In this document: piece by piece, positions 52,640-63,470 of the stretch
How positions within the stretch are numbered: the stretch's first letter is position 1
Layout of the letters: each line of letters opens with the position of its first letter
Assembly: GCA_036365515.1 (NCBI GenBank)
Contig: CM070873.1
Location: forward strand, 264,379,075 to 264,443,074
Source of the DNA: Torymus aiolomorphi
Lineage: Eukaryota; Arthropoda; Insecta; Hymenoptera; Torymidae
Direction of reading: 5' to 3'
Length of the DNA stretch: 64,000 nt
Notes under the pieces: generated by a model
Told to the model about the DNA's origin: nothing
Seen by the model: only the letters and a program-made list of their open reading frames with translations
The model's database searches: none
Made by a program: the position numbers and the translations under genes

Positions 52640-54464
52640 GTCTAGTCCTATTTATTCTATTTTCCTCTCGGTCACGTCCACTTCTGTTTGTAACTTGGCT
52701 ACACACCACAGTTGTGCGCCGAGGCAGTATCTCTGAGAATACCAGTCGTTTCAACAACTTGGTCGTGTACTCTTCCAAGATCAAAGGTAATACCTTCCTT
52801 TTCCCATCTCGATCATATTCGACTCCCAAAAAGCCTTGAGGTTCTCTCATAGGTCCATCATTTCGAACTCAGACATCAATGCCTTTTCTATCACGTCTAA
52901 TTTGGATTTGTGGTAGCTGGCAATCAACAAATCATCGACATACAACAGTAAAATGAAAATTAATCACCTTCTCTCCAAGTTAACAGACATGGTTTAATTT
53001 CATGCACCGTTAGACCGATTTTTCTCACTGTTTCCGCGAAACCCATTCTATCGCCGGTAGCTCACCTTCAAACCATAAAATGCTCTTCCAATTTTACACA
53101 CCTTGGCCTGACTCACCTCATCAGACACAATAATTTCTTTATACTTCTATATATATTTCCTCATCAATTTTACATTTAGGAATGCAGCCCTCACGTCAAA
53201 TTGACACACGTCAAAATCACACACATTTATGACAGCGAATCCTGATCCAATAGTTTGCATAAGATACAAGTACATACGCCTCGCCAAGATCATAGAAATT
53301 TTTATCCTTGAAATCGTATCACAAGCTTCGCCTTGCGGTGACTTTCCCGTCAATCTCAATTTTTCATTTAAGATCCACTTCGAATCAACTATATATCGCA
53401 TCTCCTTTCACCCATCGATTTTGGTCTATCTACAATTTTCCAGACATTGTTTTTATCCATTAATTCCAATTCCTCTATAGTTATACGCCAATCCAGCCTC
53501 TCGGACGAAGTCTACGAGATACTGGATTTCCATGTATATGATCATAGGATGCATTTAGTTGACGACCTGCCTCTCTTTCGCTTTTGCTCTCCCTCTGATT
53601 CTTAAATTTTCATTCTCGTCTACTGTCTCGTCGAATTTAATAAACCCGCCGTCTTTGTTGATTGGCTCCAACGAGCTTGACCAGTCTTTTATGCGGCTTT
53701 TGTTGTATTCATCACCCAATACTTGCTTTTCGTTGAAATGAACATTTCGAGTTTCATAGTGTTTTCCTTCCTCTGTTTTCAGGAGTAGGTACCCCCGTAC
53801 CTTGATAGCCTTGTAATATAATTCTCCTTCGTAGCTGGTCAAACTTTGAGCCGGCTTTCATTTGTACTTTAACGTACGCTACACATCCAAATCTTTTGAG
53901 CTGTGTCAAATTTATGTTTGGTTCCGGATTGAACTTAGTCAACGGTACGACCGTGTCGTTTAAGTTGTGCGGAGTCCCGTTGTAAACAAACACATCAAAC
54001 GACAATTCTGTTCCAAATTTATTCATCACGTCAATAATTTTATCATCAGTAAACTTAGTCCTCCGATCGCGTCTAAGATACCAAAATTCAACATCTCATC
54101 CAAGCATGCTTCTTATGTTAATCATGCATGATTCCAAACAGTCCGCAGCTTCATTTGTACCCTTAATGGCACAAGCCATGGCCAGTCTCGAACAATCATC
54201 CAAAAAGACGACGACAAAACGTTAGTCACTTGAGTGAGCCCTTAGACTCATAGATCCCATAGCATCACCATGTGTGATTTGAAATGACCCAATTGCTCCT
54301 TTTCTCATCAACGAGAATAGCCATCTATTAAATTTAGGAGCTCGATATAAGTCACAAATCAAAAATCTCTCATCGAAACTTACTTCATTCACTTGCTTTA
54401 ATTCAGATTTTGCTTTTGTATTTCTTTCAAATAATTTAAAGAGGCGTGATTCGCGGTCCAGCAT
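52640..54464 (-). pseudogene. Copia B pol relic (integrase, RT)
   Basis: Read on the minus strand from right to left: integrase-like RAPKFNRWLFSLMRKGAIGS and HGDAMGSMSLRAHSS, DVFVYNGTPHNLNDTVVPLT and LKRFGCVAYVKVQ (integrase C-terminal), AIKVRGYLLLKTEEGKHYET. RT follows: VDSKWILNEK, DVCQFDVRAAFLN, YGLKVSYRR, catalytic LLLYVDDLLIASYHKSKLD (about 52905-52965), and QGFLGVEYDRDGKRK. Every 60-100 codons a stop or frameshift intervenes, and the RNase H end is missing or unreadable before the LTR. An old copy, much more decayed than Copia C. Confidence 0.8.
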
Positions 54465-56031
54465 GCCAAAGTATAACTCGATCGCCTGATTTGAATGTTC
54501 AGATTTTAATTTACATTCTAGTGTCTCTATCTCGTCAAAGGAATTTATTCACTCTTCTATCTTCCAATGGACATTTGAAATCTCAAAAATTAGAGCTCAA
54601 GCTCGTTGTTTTCTTGTACATTAATTTTGATTTTTCTATAATTTTGAAGCTAATTTTCCAGTTTTATTTACCTCGTCTAAAAATAAATTTTTATTTGTAA
54701 CGCTTCCAATTTTATATCTTACTTTATTATTTACAACGTATGCAATGATTTTATCAGATTTATTAAATAAATTTAAGACTAAAATTTTGCTTTTAAGTTT
54801 TACAATCCTGAAAGGTTTCTTATAGATGCCTCATATAAATACTTTACTTGATTTGAAATCTGCATCTTACTGTTATCCAAATAAATGCTGAGTCCTTCGA
54901 TCGATAAACTTACTAAATGACCGTAAAATTCTCGTCCAATGATTCTGTAGAAATTTCATTTTCTAATTTTCTAATTTTTCCCGTCTAAAGTTAACATTTA
55001 CATATCACCGACTCCCTCTGATTCGATATTTGCCGTGCTGATTCTATTTGTACTTTAAATTAAAGCATTCATTTCGCAATCGAAAATTTATAAATTTTAA
55101 CAGTAAATGGAACTCTTGAGTCGGCCAGATATCTAATTTGTTTTCAGCATGCATCTCGTCAAAATTTTACGACACGTCAATACTTGTTCGCAACGATAAG
55201 TCAGAGTAAACACTCATGTACGTTCATGTATGTGTTCTCTTCGATAATCATCTCGTTTAGTTTTGTAATCTCCTTATTGCTATATGAGCAATTTTCTTAT
55301 GTACGGCCCTCACACCGTCTGCATGGATAGCAGAGGAGACCAGATCTGTATAAGTAGCAGACGAGACCAGGTTTGTCACAGACTAGAGCATGATGTCCCA
55401 GCTCTCTGTAGTGATAACATCTGCCTGGAGGACGGGCAAGTATTGCTGCGTCTTTCTCCCTCTCTTGCCCCGTCGACTGTCTCGTCCAGTTGATTTCAGC
55501 GCTTCTTATATCTTGTCCAGCTGATCTCTCCTCATTAACTCATCGAAGGTCTTCCAACTGAATAATATCATTTTTCAATTGTTTGTAACTCAAATCCAAA
55601 CTAGTAATTACTTTTATTTAGGAAATTAGTATCACGAATCTACGATACATTCTCAACAATAGCATTAAATAAAATACCACGTATTTCGGTTTCACTCATG
55701 CTGCTCGCGTTTGGAATATTATTATGAGCTCTAATTATCTAACTCTTCGAATCGTTTTCAAACTGAGACGCACTTTCTTTGTTAGGAACGTATCAGATCG
55801 CGTACAGTTCCTTTCTAATAAACATGGTTTTTAGGTTCACTTCGAACATTTCAATTCAATTTTCAAAAACAGTTCAGACGGATCCTTGATATGCATGAGT
55901 TTATTATGATAGGACGCATCAATTCTATTAATAATTATATCACGGACCATATATTTCTGTTTCTCGTGTGTGTACTCGTCCAATTCGCGTTCAGGCTTAA
56001 CCTTTGAATCAATTACATAAAGTAAATCCAT
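54465..56031 (-). pseudogene. Copia B gag to protease relic
   Basis: On the minus strand, MDLLYVIDSKVKPERELDEY and HNKLMHIKDPSELFLKIE match the gag (UBN2-like) domain of Copia elements. Near 55378-55419 CYHYRELGHHALVC is a zinc knuckle with its second Cys changed to Tyr. Around 54640-54840, LKSKILVLNLFNKSDK and NNKVRYKIGSVTNKNLFLDE fit the protease-integrase spacer. Many stops. Confidence 0.65.
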
Positions 56032-56104
56032 TAGTAATCCGCGAAAAATTCAAATTTAGTCGTACTCGTCAATTTATAGTTACATTTGATTTTTTTATTC
56101 AAAG

Positions 56105-56419
56105 TCAACTTTCACAGTGTCTATTTAAATACAAGTTTGCCGCGTCTCCAAATCTCTTGTACATCAAAAATAGTACACTTTTCTTGTCCCCTAAATTTTC
56201 AATTTTATTTTGATTTGTTGCAGATTTTACCTCAAATTTATTTTGTATAGATCTCCCTTGAATCTTGTCCAACTTTTCTATGATATTTTGATTAAACTCT
56301 TGAAGCGTAACAACAGTGACCTCTTCCAATTGTTCCAACAGTTTATGAGTTTCCGTGTTTTCTTTTTGCAACTCTTCACACCTTTTATTGAGCTCATTCA
56401 ATTTCGCCTCTGTAGACAA
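56105..56419 (-). pseudogene. coiled-coil ORF upstream of Copia B gag
   Basis: A 104-codon minus-strand frame: KLNELNKRCEELQKENTETH and KLLEQLEEVTVVTLQEF form a strong heptad pattern. It lies just upstream of the Copia B gag block on the same strand, so it may be that element's leader or N-terminal gag, but I do not recognise it. Confidence 0.35.
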
Positions 56420-56739
56420 TGCATTATCAAAATAAATTTCAGAGCTATTAAATAGTTGCTTATTTAAGACGGCATCTTTTAATTTGTTTAAGGGACTTTA
56501 TACGTAAGGCCTAACTTACCCAACGCATCGACACGGTTATCTGCTTCGACTGACTCATCTTTCTTATCGACATTTTTCTCATCCAATTTGTTTTTCTCGT
56601 CCACTTTCCTGTTCTCGTCTATTGTTTATTTCTCATCTACTTGGTGTCTTATCCTCGTGCGGTACGTTAGGTGCGCCTTTGACGTATCTGCCTTGCGCGG
56701 CATCGAGAGCTGTGCGTACGTTGTCAGTCAAGTTACTCT

Positions 56740-58167
56740 TATTGAATGGTGGAAGGATAGGCGCCGGAAAAATAGGCAAACAGATTCACTTACAAGGAGT
56801 GTATCTCAGATCCGGGTCATGGATCCCCACCAGCTCGCAGGCTCTTTCTTCTTTTACCTAAAAATGAAAGCCTGTGCGATACTAGATCCTAACGCTTTGA
56901 GGATTCTGAGATACAAGCCCTTGAATTATTTAAAAATTGAATGGTATTTTCCACTAAAATTACAGTTTTGGCGGATGAACCTTCCTCTAATACCTATAAA
57001 CAAGCATACAGATATAATTACTAGCTTGATTATGGTATCAAATGGTAAAATATACAAAAATCTCTAATGAAAGTATCCTTAATTATTTTACATTACCTTA
57101 TTTGATGACGTAAAAGCCCTTAAATTGCTTATTTGGCGATAAAACCTTGCATTTATACCTGTAAATAAGCATTGAGACATTATTATCATTTAAGTTATGG
57201 TTTTATATGGTAAAATATATTATAATTTTTCACAAAAATACTATTGTTAAATTTACATTACCTTGTTTGAAGTCATACAATGCCTTTAAGGCGACCAAGG
57301 TCTCTAAGGCGACAATTGCTTATATTGCAATTTAAATGAGAAATATTGGGAAAAAAGACATTGTATGCCTTCAAACAAGGTAATGTAAACTTAACAATAG
57401 TATTTTTGTGAAAAATTATAATATATTTTACCATATAAAACCATAACTTAAGTGATAATAATGTATGAATGCTTATTTATAGGTATAAATGCAAGGTGTT
57501 ATCGTCAAATAAGCAATTTAAGGGCTTTTACGTCATCAAATAAGGTACTTAATGTAAAATAATTAAGGATACTTTCATTAGAGATTTTTATACATTTTAC
57601 CATGTGATACCATAATCAAGCTAGTAATCATGTCTGTATGATTGTTTATAGGTATTAGAGGAAGGTTCATCCGCCAAAACTGTAATTTTAGTGGAAAATA
57701 CCATTCAATTTTTAAATAATTCAAGGGCTTGTATCTCAGAATCCTCAAAGCGTTAGGGTCTAGTATCGCACAGTCTTTCATTTTTATGTAAAAGTAGAAA
57801 GATCCTGCCAGCTGGTGAGGATCCATGACCCGGATCTGAGATACACTCCTTGTTAGTAAAGATAGTTAAATATATAAAGTAAGTAGTTCTAAGTTACAAC
57901 AATAAGCGAGAGCATTATGAGACATGCACTTTGTCTATACAGAGACGCGAGAGACGGAGCAAGCGTCAGAACAGAACTGCGCTCGAATCGGACGCGACGA
58001 CACTCGGACCTTCGAACGCCTCTTCACACACACACGCATACACATAGATACACACATACATCATGAAGGTAGCAGTTCCTATAAGAGCTGTTTACCTTCA
58101 TAGACACCGATATCTATATATACACACATTTGGGTATATCAAAATGTCTGAACAATTAAACTCAACA
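56740..58167 (-). repeat. Copia C 3' LTR, interrupted
   Basis: Parts 56740-56792 and 57853-58167 together match 62347-62693. The foldback at 56793-57852 splits it within CACTTAGTAAAG. An (AC)-rich tract at 58027-58055 is shared with the other LTR. Confidence 0.85.
56793..57852. mobile_element. 1060-bp foldback in Copia C LTR, TTA duplication
   Basis: Arms run from CAAGGAGTGTATCTCAGATC to the exact complement GATCTGAGATACACTCCTTG, with TTA at 56790-56792 and 57853-57855. Almost the entire element is palindromic; the centre is near 57320. Mirror-image 80-160-codon frames in both arms are products of the palindrome. A 3-bp TTA/TAA target is typical of PIF/Harbinger. Confidence 0.8.
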
Positions 58168-59586
58168 TTCCCCCTGTTCAGGAATTTTACACATACCAAT
58201 AAATTCTCTCACGAACTCGAAACGTGGCCTCGCCAACGCTTTTGTAAACATATCTGCTAGTTGCAATTCGCTGGTTACATGCTCTATCCTAATCTCTCTA
58301 GACTCAACCTTCTCTCTGATAAAATGAAACTTGACTTCTATATGCTTTGTATTTCTTAAAGAAGATGGATATTTTGCCAATTGAATCGCGCTTTTGTTGT
58401 CAATGTACAAATTTACAGGTTCATCATACGGGAGCCTAATTTCATTTATCAATCTACGAATCCAAACTACCTCACGAGAAACCAAACTAGCAGGAATATA
58501 TTCAGCTTCGGTCGTGCTATGTGTAGTCACTTCCTGCTTTCGAGAAAACCAAATCACTGGACCCGAAGCCAAACCTATTACGCATCCGCTAGTTGATCTT
58601 CGATTTTCTAAATCTCCCGTGTAATCCGCATCTGAATATGCATGTACATCTAGATTATCATTTTTAGTCAACTTATATTCTATGCCATAATCATAAGTAT
58701 ATTTCAAATATCGCAAAACGCGTTTCAAAGCTGCCCAATGGCTGTTATCGTAATTGTTGCAAAAACGGCTAAGAAAATTCACAATATAAAACAGGTCGGG
58801 TCGAGTAACAACTGTCAAAAACATAAGAGATCCGATTGCCTCTCGATAAGGTACAGTTACATCGTTTTCATCTGTCGCTTCACGCAAAACTGCATTCGGA
58901 TCAGCTGGTATGCTTAGTGGATTTGCATCACTCATATTAAATCTTGCAAGAACACGCTTGGCATAGGCACTCTGGTGCAAAAAGATCTTTTTATTTGTTC
59001 TATCTCTAATAATTTGCAAACCCACAAACATATCAGCGTTTCCTATCTTTACATCGAATTCCCGCTTTAATGCACTCACAACTCGCTCAATCTCACTCAT
59101 ATCTTTACACAATATCATGCCGTCGTCTACAAAAAGCGCTAAATATAAACATTTACTTTTACAAACAAATATTGACCACTCTGACTCGCACCTTTTAAAA
59201 CCAAAAACCTCAAGAAAAGAAATAAACCTTTTACTCCAGCACCTAGATGCTTGCTTCAGTCCATAAAGTGCCTTCTTCAAACGGTACACCTTATTCTGCT
59301 TTCCATGGATTTCAAGTTCTTGAGGGATTTCTATATAAACTTCTTCTTCTTAATGTCAAATTGCAATAACTCAAGGTCTTGATATGCTGCTATAGCGAAT
59401 AAGATTCGCAGACTCATGTTTAATTACAGGGGCATAAGTTTCGTCAAAATTTACACCCTTACGTTGTTTGCAGTCACGAGCACACAATCTTGCTTTATGC
59501 CGTTTGACCTTTCCAGATGAATTGAGCTGTAGTTTTAAAACCCATATCGTGTCAAGCAGATCCACTCCTTCCGGTCTGTTCACCAC
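58162..59586 (-). pseudogene. Copia C reverse transcriptase and RNase H
   Basis: Starts, after a TGA (59587-59589) in place of Trp, with VNRPEGVDLLDTIWVLKLQL and KARLCARDCKQRKGVNFDET (RT entry). A frame break at about 59290-59370 obscures the FDVKTAFL motif. A clean 375-codon frame (58162-59289) then follows: KKALYGLKQASRCWSKRF, catalytic ALFVDDGMILCKD, FVGLQIIRD, PYREAIGSLMFLTVVTRPDL. RNase H: HAYSDADYTGDLENRRSTSG, THSTTEAEYIPASL, LYIDNKSAIQLAKYP and ELQLADMFTKALARPRFEFV. Ends just before the 3' LTR. Confidence 0.9.
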
Positions 59587-60887
59587 TCAGGTCTCGTTCT
59601 TCTCATGGGACGCAAGCTCCTTATTGATGGCTTCTATCCACTCTTTGCTGTCTGAGCAATTAAGGGCTTCTTCGAAGGATGCCGGTTCTGTAGCTTGCAT
59701 GCTAAACGTTTCTGCTCGATTTGTCTCGTACCGTTTAGGCTTCTTTAATAATGACCTTGCCCTCAAGGTTCGGTCCAAAGCACTTATATCACATATTTTT
59801 CTCTTCCTTCTTCTCAATGTTATCTCAGTTGCAGTTTTAGGCGGCGACGGCGCTAGCACATTCCCCCTGTCTGACAACTCCTCGATCACAGGCGGGTCAT
59901 CATCTACATCCATTTCCTCTGGTATTTGTTGCTCGTCCCCAGATGTACAATTCTCTTTAACCTCTGCCTTTTTTCCAATATCAGCTTTTATGAGAACCTT
60001 CACCTGATCATCCAGTTCCCAGCAATTGAACTCCACATCTCGGGATACAATTATCTTTTGCCTACCTGGATCGTATAACCGATAATTGTGACATTCATCC
60101 TGATATCCAACGAGAACAGCTTTGCTTGCTTTCGAGTCGAACTTGACTCGATGAATATGTGGCACATGAACAAAGGCCGGGGTACCAAAAGGCAGTATGT
60201 GGTACTAGGCTTTTTACCGTGCCACATCTCATAGGGTGTGCGAGTCGGATTGTTCACAGAGAGGGTCCTGTTCAAGGGATAGACAGCAGTATTAACGGCC
60301 TCTGCCCACAGATGTTTTTGCAGGTCTCTGTCGTGCAGCATGCTCCTCGCAGCCTCGATCACAGTACGATTGTCTCGCTCTATTCTTCCATTTTGCTCTG
60401 GACAGTATGGGGCAGATACACACAGTTGTACTCCCTGGCCAGCTAGAAAAGTCTTGAATGATCCACTGCAGAACTCCAGTCCGTTGTCACATCTCAGCCT
60501 CTTCATTCTTCTATTGTATACAGTTGATAACATGGTGTGAAATTCCTTAAAATGAACAAGTGCATCATTTTTATGCCTCAAGAAATAGACGTAACGACAT
60601 CCAGATATTCTATCCTTGAGCAACATAAAAAATCTCGCTCCTCCAAGCGATACAGACATTGGTCCGCATAAATCTGTGTGTATGCACTCACCTACATCAT
60701 AGTCAGTATCATTTTCCGCTACCTTTCTGCTCGGCATACGATGCATTTTACCGTGCTTGCAACCCTCACAGAAGAATTGCTTGTCGTTTATCTTCTTTAC
60801 TCCAACCACGGCTTGAGTCTTGACCATCTTCCTCAGCACACCGGTGTTCACGTGGCCAAGGTTTTGTGCAGTGTCTGCATGCTGCAA
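59587..60887 (-). pseudogene. Copia C integrase
   Basis: Minus-strand frame 60887-60051: GAG-pre-integrase LGHVNTGVLRKMV and CEGCKHGKMHRMP (zinc-binding HHCC), DDE residues in HTDLCGPMSVS, RCDNGLEFCSG and PEQNGRIERDNRT, then NRTLSVNNPTRTPYEMWHGK. A frameshift near 60200 passes to frame 60165-59587 with VPHIHRVKFDSKASKAVLVG and VSRDVEFNCWE, then an acidic linker. Catalytic triad intact; the frameshift and terminal TGA inactivate the polyprotein. Confidence 0.9.
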
Positions 60888-60902
60888 TCCCCGACATTCG
60901 CT

Positions 60903-61330
60903 TCATGGGCGAAAAAACCTTAAAAGACATTTTGCAAATGTTATTAGTATATTTCTTGCCTTCAGCAACCGTTTCGCCAGTTTGTCCGTCGGCGATCTCC
61001 ATAATATCTCCCTGGAATACCACTCACAGTCCCCTCGAGGTGGATGTATTTGTGGAGAAAAAGTTTCGTCCGAGTGCTGGCACATGTAAAACACCCTCCA
61101 GCCAGCCGTCCAACCATTCGCCTCGCACCTGTCTCTTGATCAAAATCTTCCCAACTCCAACAGCGTCGATAGAGGAATCGTCTCCCAGACTTACGTAACC
61201 TTGTTTATCTCCTTGTAGTCGACGAACCATTCGCGATGAAAAGTCATATGGCATGTGGCGCCGCTATCGGTAAGCCAGATATCCCTAATGTCCATGGTAG
61301 ATAAGTTATCATCGAAGGAAATCGTGTTGG
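60903..61330 (-). pseudogene. Copia C aspartic protease
   Basis: WLTDSGATCHMTFHREWFV (catalytic DSGA) near 61230-61290, then DSSIDAVGVGKILI, LEGVLHVPALGRNFFS, split over at least two frames. Bridges gag and integrase in the usual Copia order. Confidence 0.8.
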
Positions 61331-61351
61331 CTTCGGCATCCATTTTTGAAT

Positions 61352-62218
61352 TTATTGTCGCGACAAGCGCGCCAGCAAACCGAGACTTACTCTGACTCCC
61401 AACAGACTGACTTTGAGGTAGATTAGTAGATTCGTTTTGATTCTGACTATTATACGATGCTTCTCGAATTCTCTTCCTACAATTACGGGCAATGTGTCCT
61501 TTCTTATGACAATGATAGCATTCGATTTGCCCTTGATTTGGTCGTCTACTGGTCGTCTACTGTTGATGTTGTTATTGTTGCTCACCTGCTTGCTCTGTTT
61601 ATGTGATCCAATGCTCATTGACGAGAACGCGCCAACGGTTTCTACATCTTGATTATTAAACTGCTTCTCCTCCTTGAGAAGCCTTTCCTGTAGATTTGTT
61701 AATGTTTGTCGAGCTGGCTCGAAACTGTCCCATGCCGATTTGAACGGTCTGAATTTTTTCGGGAGACTGCCCAAGATCTTCGCCATGACAGCGGAATCAG
61801 ATACATTTTCGTTTATGTCCTTCAATTGCCGAGAAAGGTTTTGGAGTCGAGTTATATACGCGATCACAGGGTCGTTTAACTCCATACGACACTGGTGGAA
61901 CTTTTCGTACATCACTAGTTTACTAGATTCAGAACGCTCTTCATGTATTAAACTTAACTTCTCCCATATTTTGTTAGCAGTGTCACATGTAATAAAAAAT
62001 TCCATTTGCTCGTCAACCATTGCGCTTGATAAGAGAACCATTGCCTTGGCATTCTTCTTAATCCATTTCTTTTGCTCCGCTTCGTCTTCTGCCGGTCGGG
62101 GTTCTGCTCCGGTAACCACATCTTGTAGTTCAGTTGCAATTAGCACTTGGTTGAAACTTCCACACTTGAAAGTTAATCCCATCAAACTTCCTGATGGCTT
62201 TGATATTGAGGTCGTCAC
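61352..62218 (-). pseudogene. Copia C gag
   Basis: Minus-strand frame from 62218: VTGAEPRPAEDEAEQKKWIK, AMVLLSSAMVDEQMEFF, ANKIWEKLSLIHEERSESSK, YITRLQNLSRQLKDI, ILGSLPKKFRPFKSAW (UBN2-type gag core). The zinc knuckle CYHCHKKGHIARNC (about 61475-61525) is in a neighbouring frame, so a frameshift lies near 61540. Confidence 0.85.
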
Positions 62219-62328
62219 CCATTATTTAGGCGGAAAAATACAGCGTTGACCTCAAAATCAGAATACAAAAAACATCTCTTCTTGAATTTAAAGTTTCACG
62301 GTTTACTTATAAAAGCAGTTTTCCAGCA

Positions 62329-62346
62329 CGTCCTAGGCCCATAACC
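62329..62346 (-). promoter_or_regulatory. Copia C primer binding site, half-tRNA type
   Basis: Minus-strand GGTTATGGGCCTAGGACG follows the 5' LTR. GGTTATGGGCC is complementary to the anticodon stem-loop of initiator tRNA-Met, the same internal site Drosophila copia uses with a 5' half-tRNA primer (16 of 18 positions by my alignment). Confidence 0.75.
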
Positions 62347-62693
62347 TATTGAATGATGGAAGGATAGGCGCCGGAAAAATAGGCAAACAGATTCACTTAG
62401 TAAAGATAGTTTAATTATATAAAGTAAGTAGTTCTAAGTTACAACATGCTCTTTGTCTATACAGAGACGCGAGAGACGGAGCAAGCGTCAGAACAGAACT
62501 GCGCTTGAATCGGACGCGACGACACTCGGACCTTCGAACGCTTCTTCACACACACACACACGCATACACATAGATACACACATACATCATGAAGGTAGCA
62601 GTTCCTATAAGAGCTGTTTACTTTCATAGACACCGATATCTATATACACACACATTTGGGTATATCAAAATGTCTGAACAATTAAACTCAACA
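62347..62693 (-). repeat. Copia C 5' LTR
   Basis: Minus-strand TGTTGAGTTTAATTGTTCAG ... CATCATTCAATA, 347 bp, with CA/AC microsatellite and the ATAGACACCGATATC word shared with the 3' LTR. Confidence 0.9.
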
Positions 62694-62698
62694 ACTCT

Positions 62699-62910
62699 TC
62701 AGCATGCTGCATCGCTCTCCCTTCGATGTGGTGAACGTTGCCGTTGTAGTCGAGCATTGCCGTTGAGTCGACGCTTGTAGCCGAGACCATTACCTCCTCT
62801 CCTAGATACTGCTCGGATACCTCATACAGCTCGTCGATAGTCCTGAGCATCACTTCGATATTTCGTGTATCTAGAAAATTTGTCATTCTTACTCGTTGGC
62901 AACTTTTCAA
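62699..62910 (-). pseudogene. unassigned coding-like segment cut by Copia C
   Basis: Minus-strand frame with RTIDELYEVSEQYLGEEVMV and MLDYNGNVHHIEGRAMQHAE. Coding-like sequence is also seen just beyond the other end of Copia C (56642-56739 minus: NLTDNVRTALDAAQGRYVKG), though in a different frame. I do not recognise the family. It may be the 5' part of Copia B or host-derived. Confidence 0.3.
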
Positions 62911-63300
62911 CCTTTTCCAGCTGACAGTTTAACTCATCCAATACTGGTTAATTTACACATCGATATTTAAACTAATTAATCTATTCCATTATTATTAGAA
63001 ACTTTTCGACTTTTTCTAATCAATTATTTATTTCATAGAATAATTTTCACGTCAATATTTGATTCATCATTCTATTTTAATTATTTATACATGTACATGT
63101 TATATATATTTATAGTGCACTTAAGGTAGAAAATATTAAATTTCTGTTTTCTGGGAGTTTTCTAAATTTTGTCCAACATTTCCAAAATTTCCATTTTAGC
63201 ATGCGCTTCCAAAATATCGCTTTCAATTTTAATTTTATATTTACAGAAAATTTTCTACCTTTTTTTTTATTTTTATTTTTTTTTAATTATTTTTCTTTTC
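62911..63300. other. AT-rich stretch without a recognised gene
   Basis: No convincing frame or repeat. The first 60 bases (minus: DELNCQLEKVEKL) may extend the unassigned coding segment. Confidence 0.4.
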
Positions 63301-63470
63301 CATGTTTCAATTCGAAAATATTTCACTTCAATATATATATCGCGTCAAAATTGTTTTTCTCTTCCAAACACAAGTCCAAATTATTTCACTTCAATATATA
63401 TACCGTGTCAAAATTGTTTTTCTCTTCGATACACACGTCCAAATTATTTTTCTCTTTAATATATGAGTAC
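63301..63470. repeat. tandem repeat, roughly 60-bp unit
   Basis: TTATTTCACTTCAATATATATAC with GTCAAAATTGTTTTTCTCTTC recurs about three times (63325, 63382, 63440). Confidence 0.7.

Larger units (their letters stand above)
56740..62693 (-). mobile_element. Copia C, LTR retrotransposon
   Basis: Minus-strand element with LTRs at 62347-62693 (5') and 56740-58167 (3', interrupted by a foldback), target duplication ACTCT (56735-56739 and 62694-62698), a primer site next to the 5' LTR, gag-pol remains between, and a purine tract before the 3' LTR. LTR tips read TGTTGAG...CAATA. LTR lengths are 347 and about 365 bp without the foldback, owing to a small indel near GTTACAACA. Confidence 0.9.

Noticed and set aside
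56588..57826. A 159-codon frame (+) and an 82-codon frame (-) that look alike
   Set aside because: They are mirror images produced by the two arms of one palindrome.
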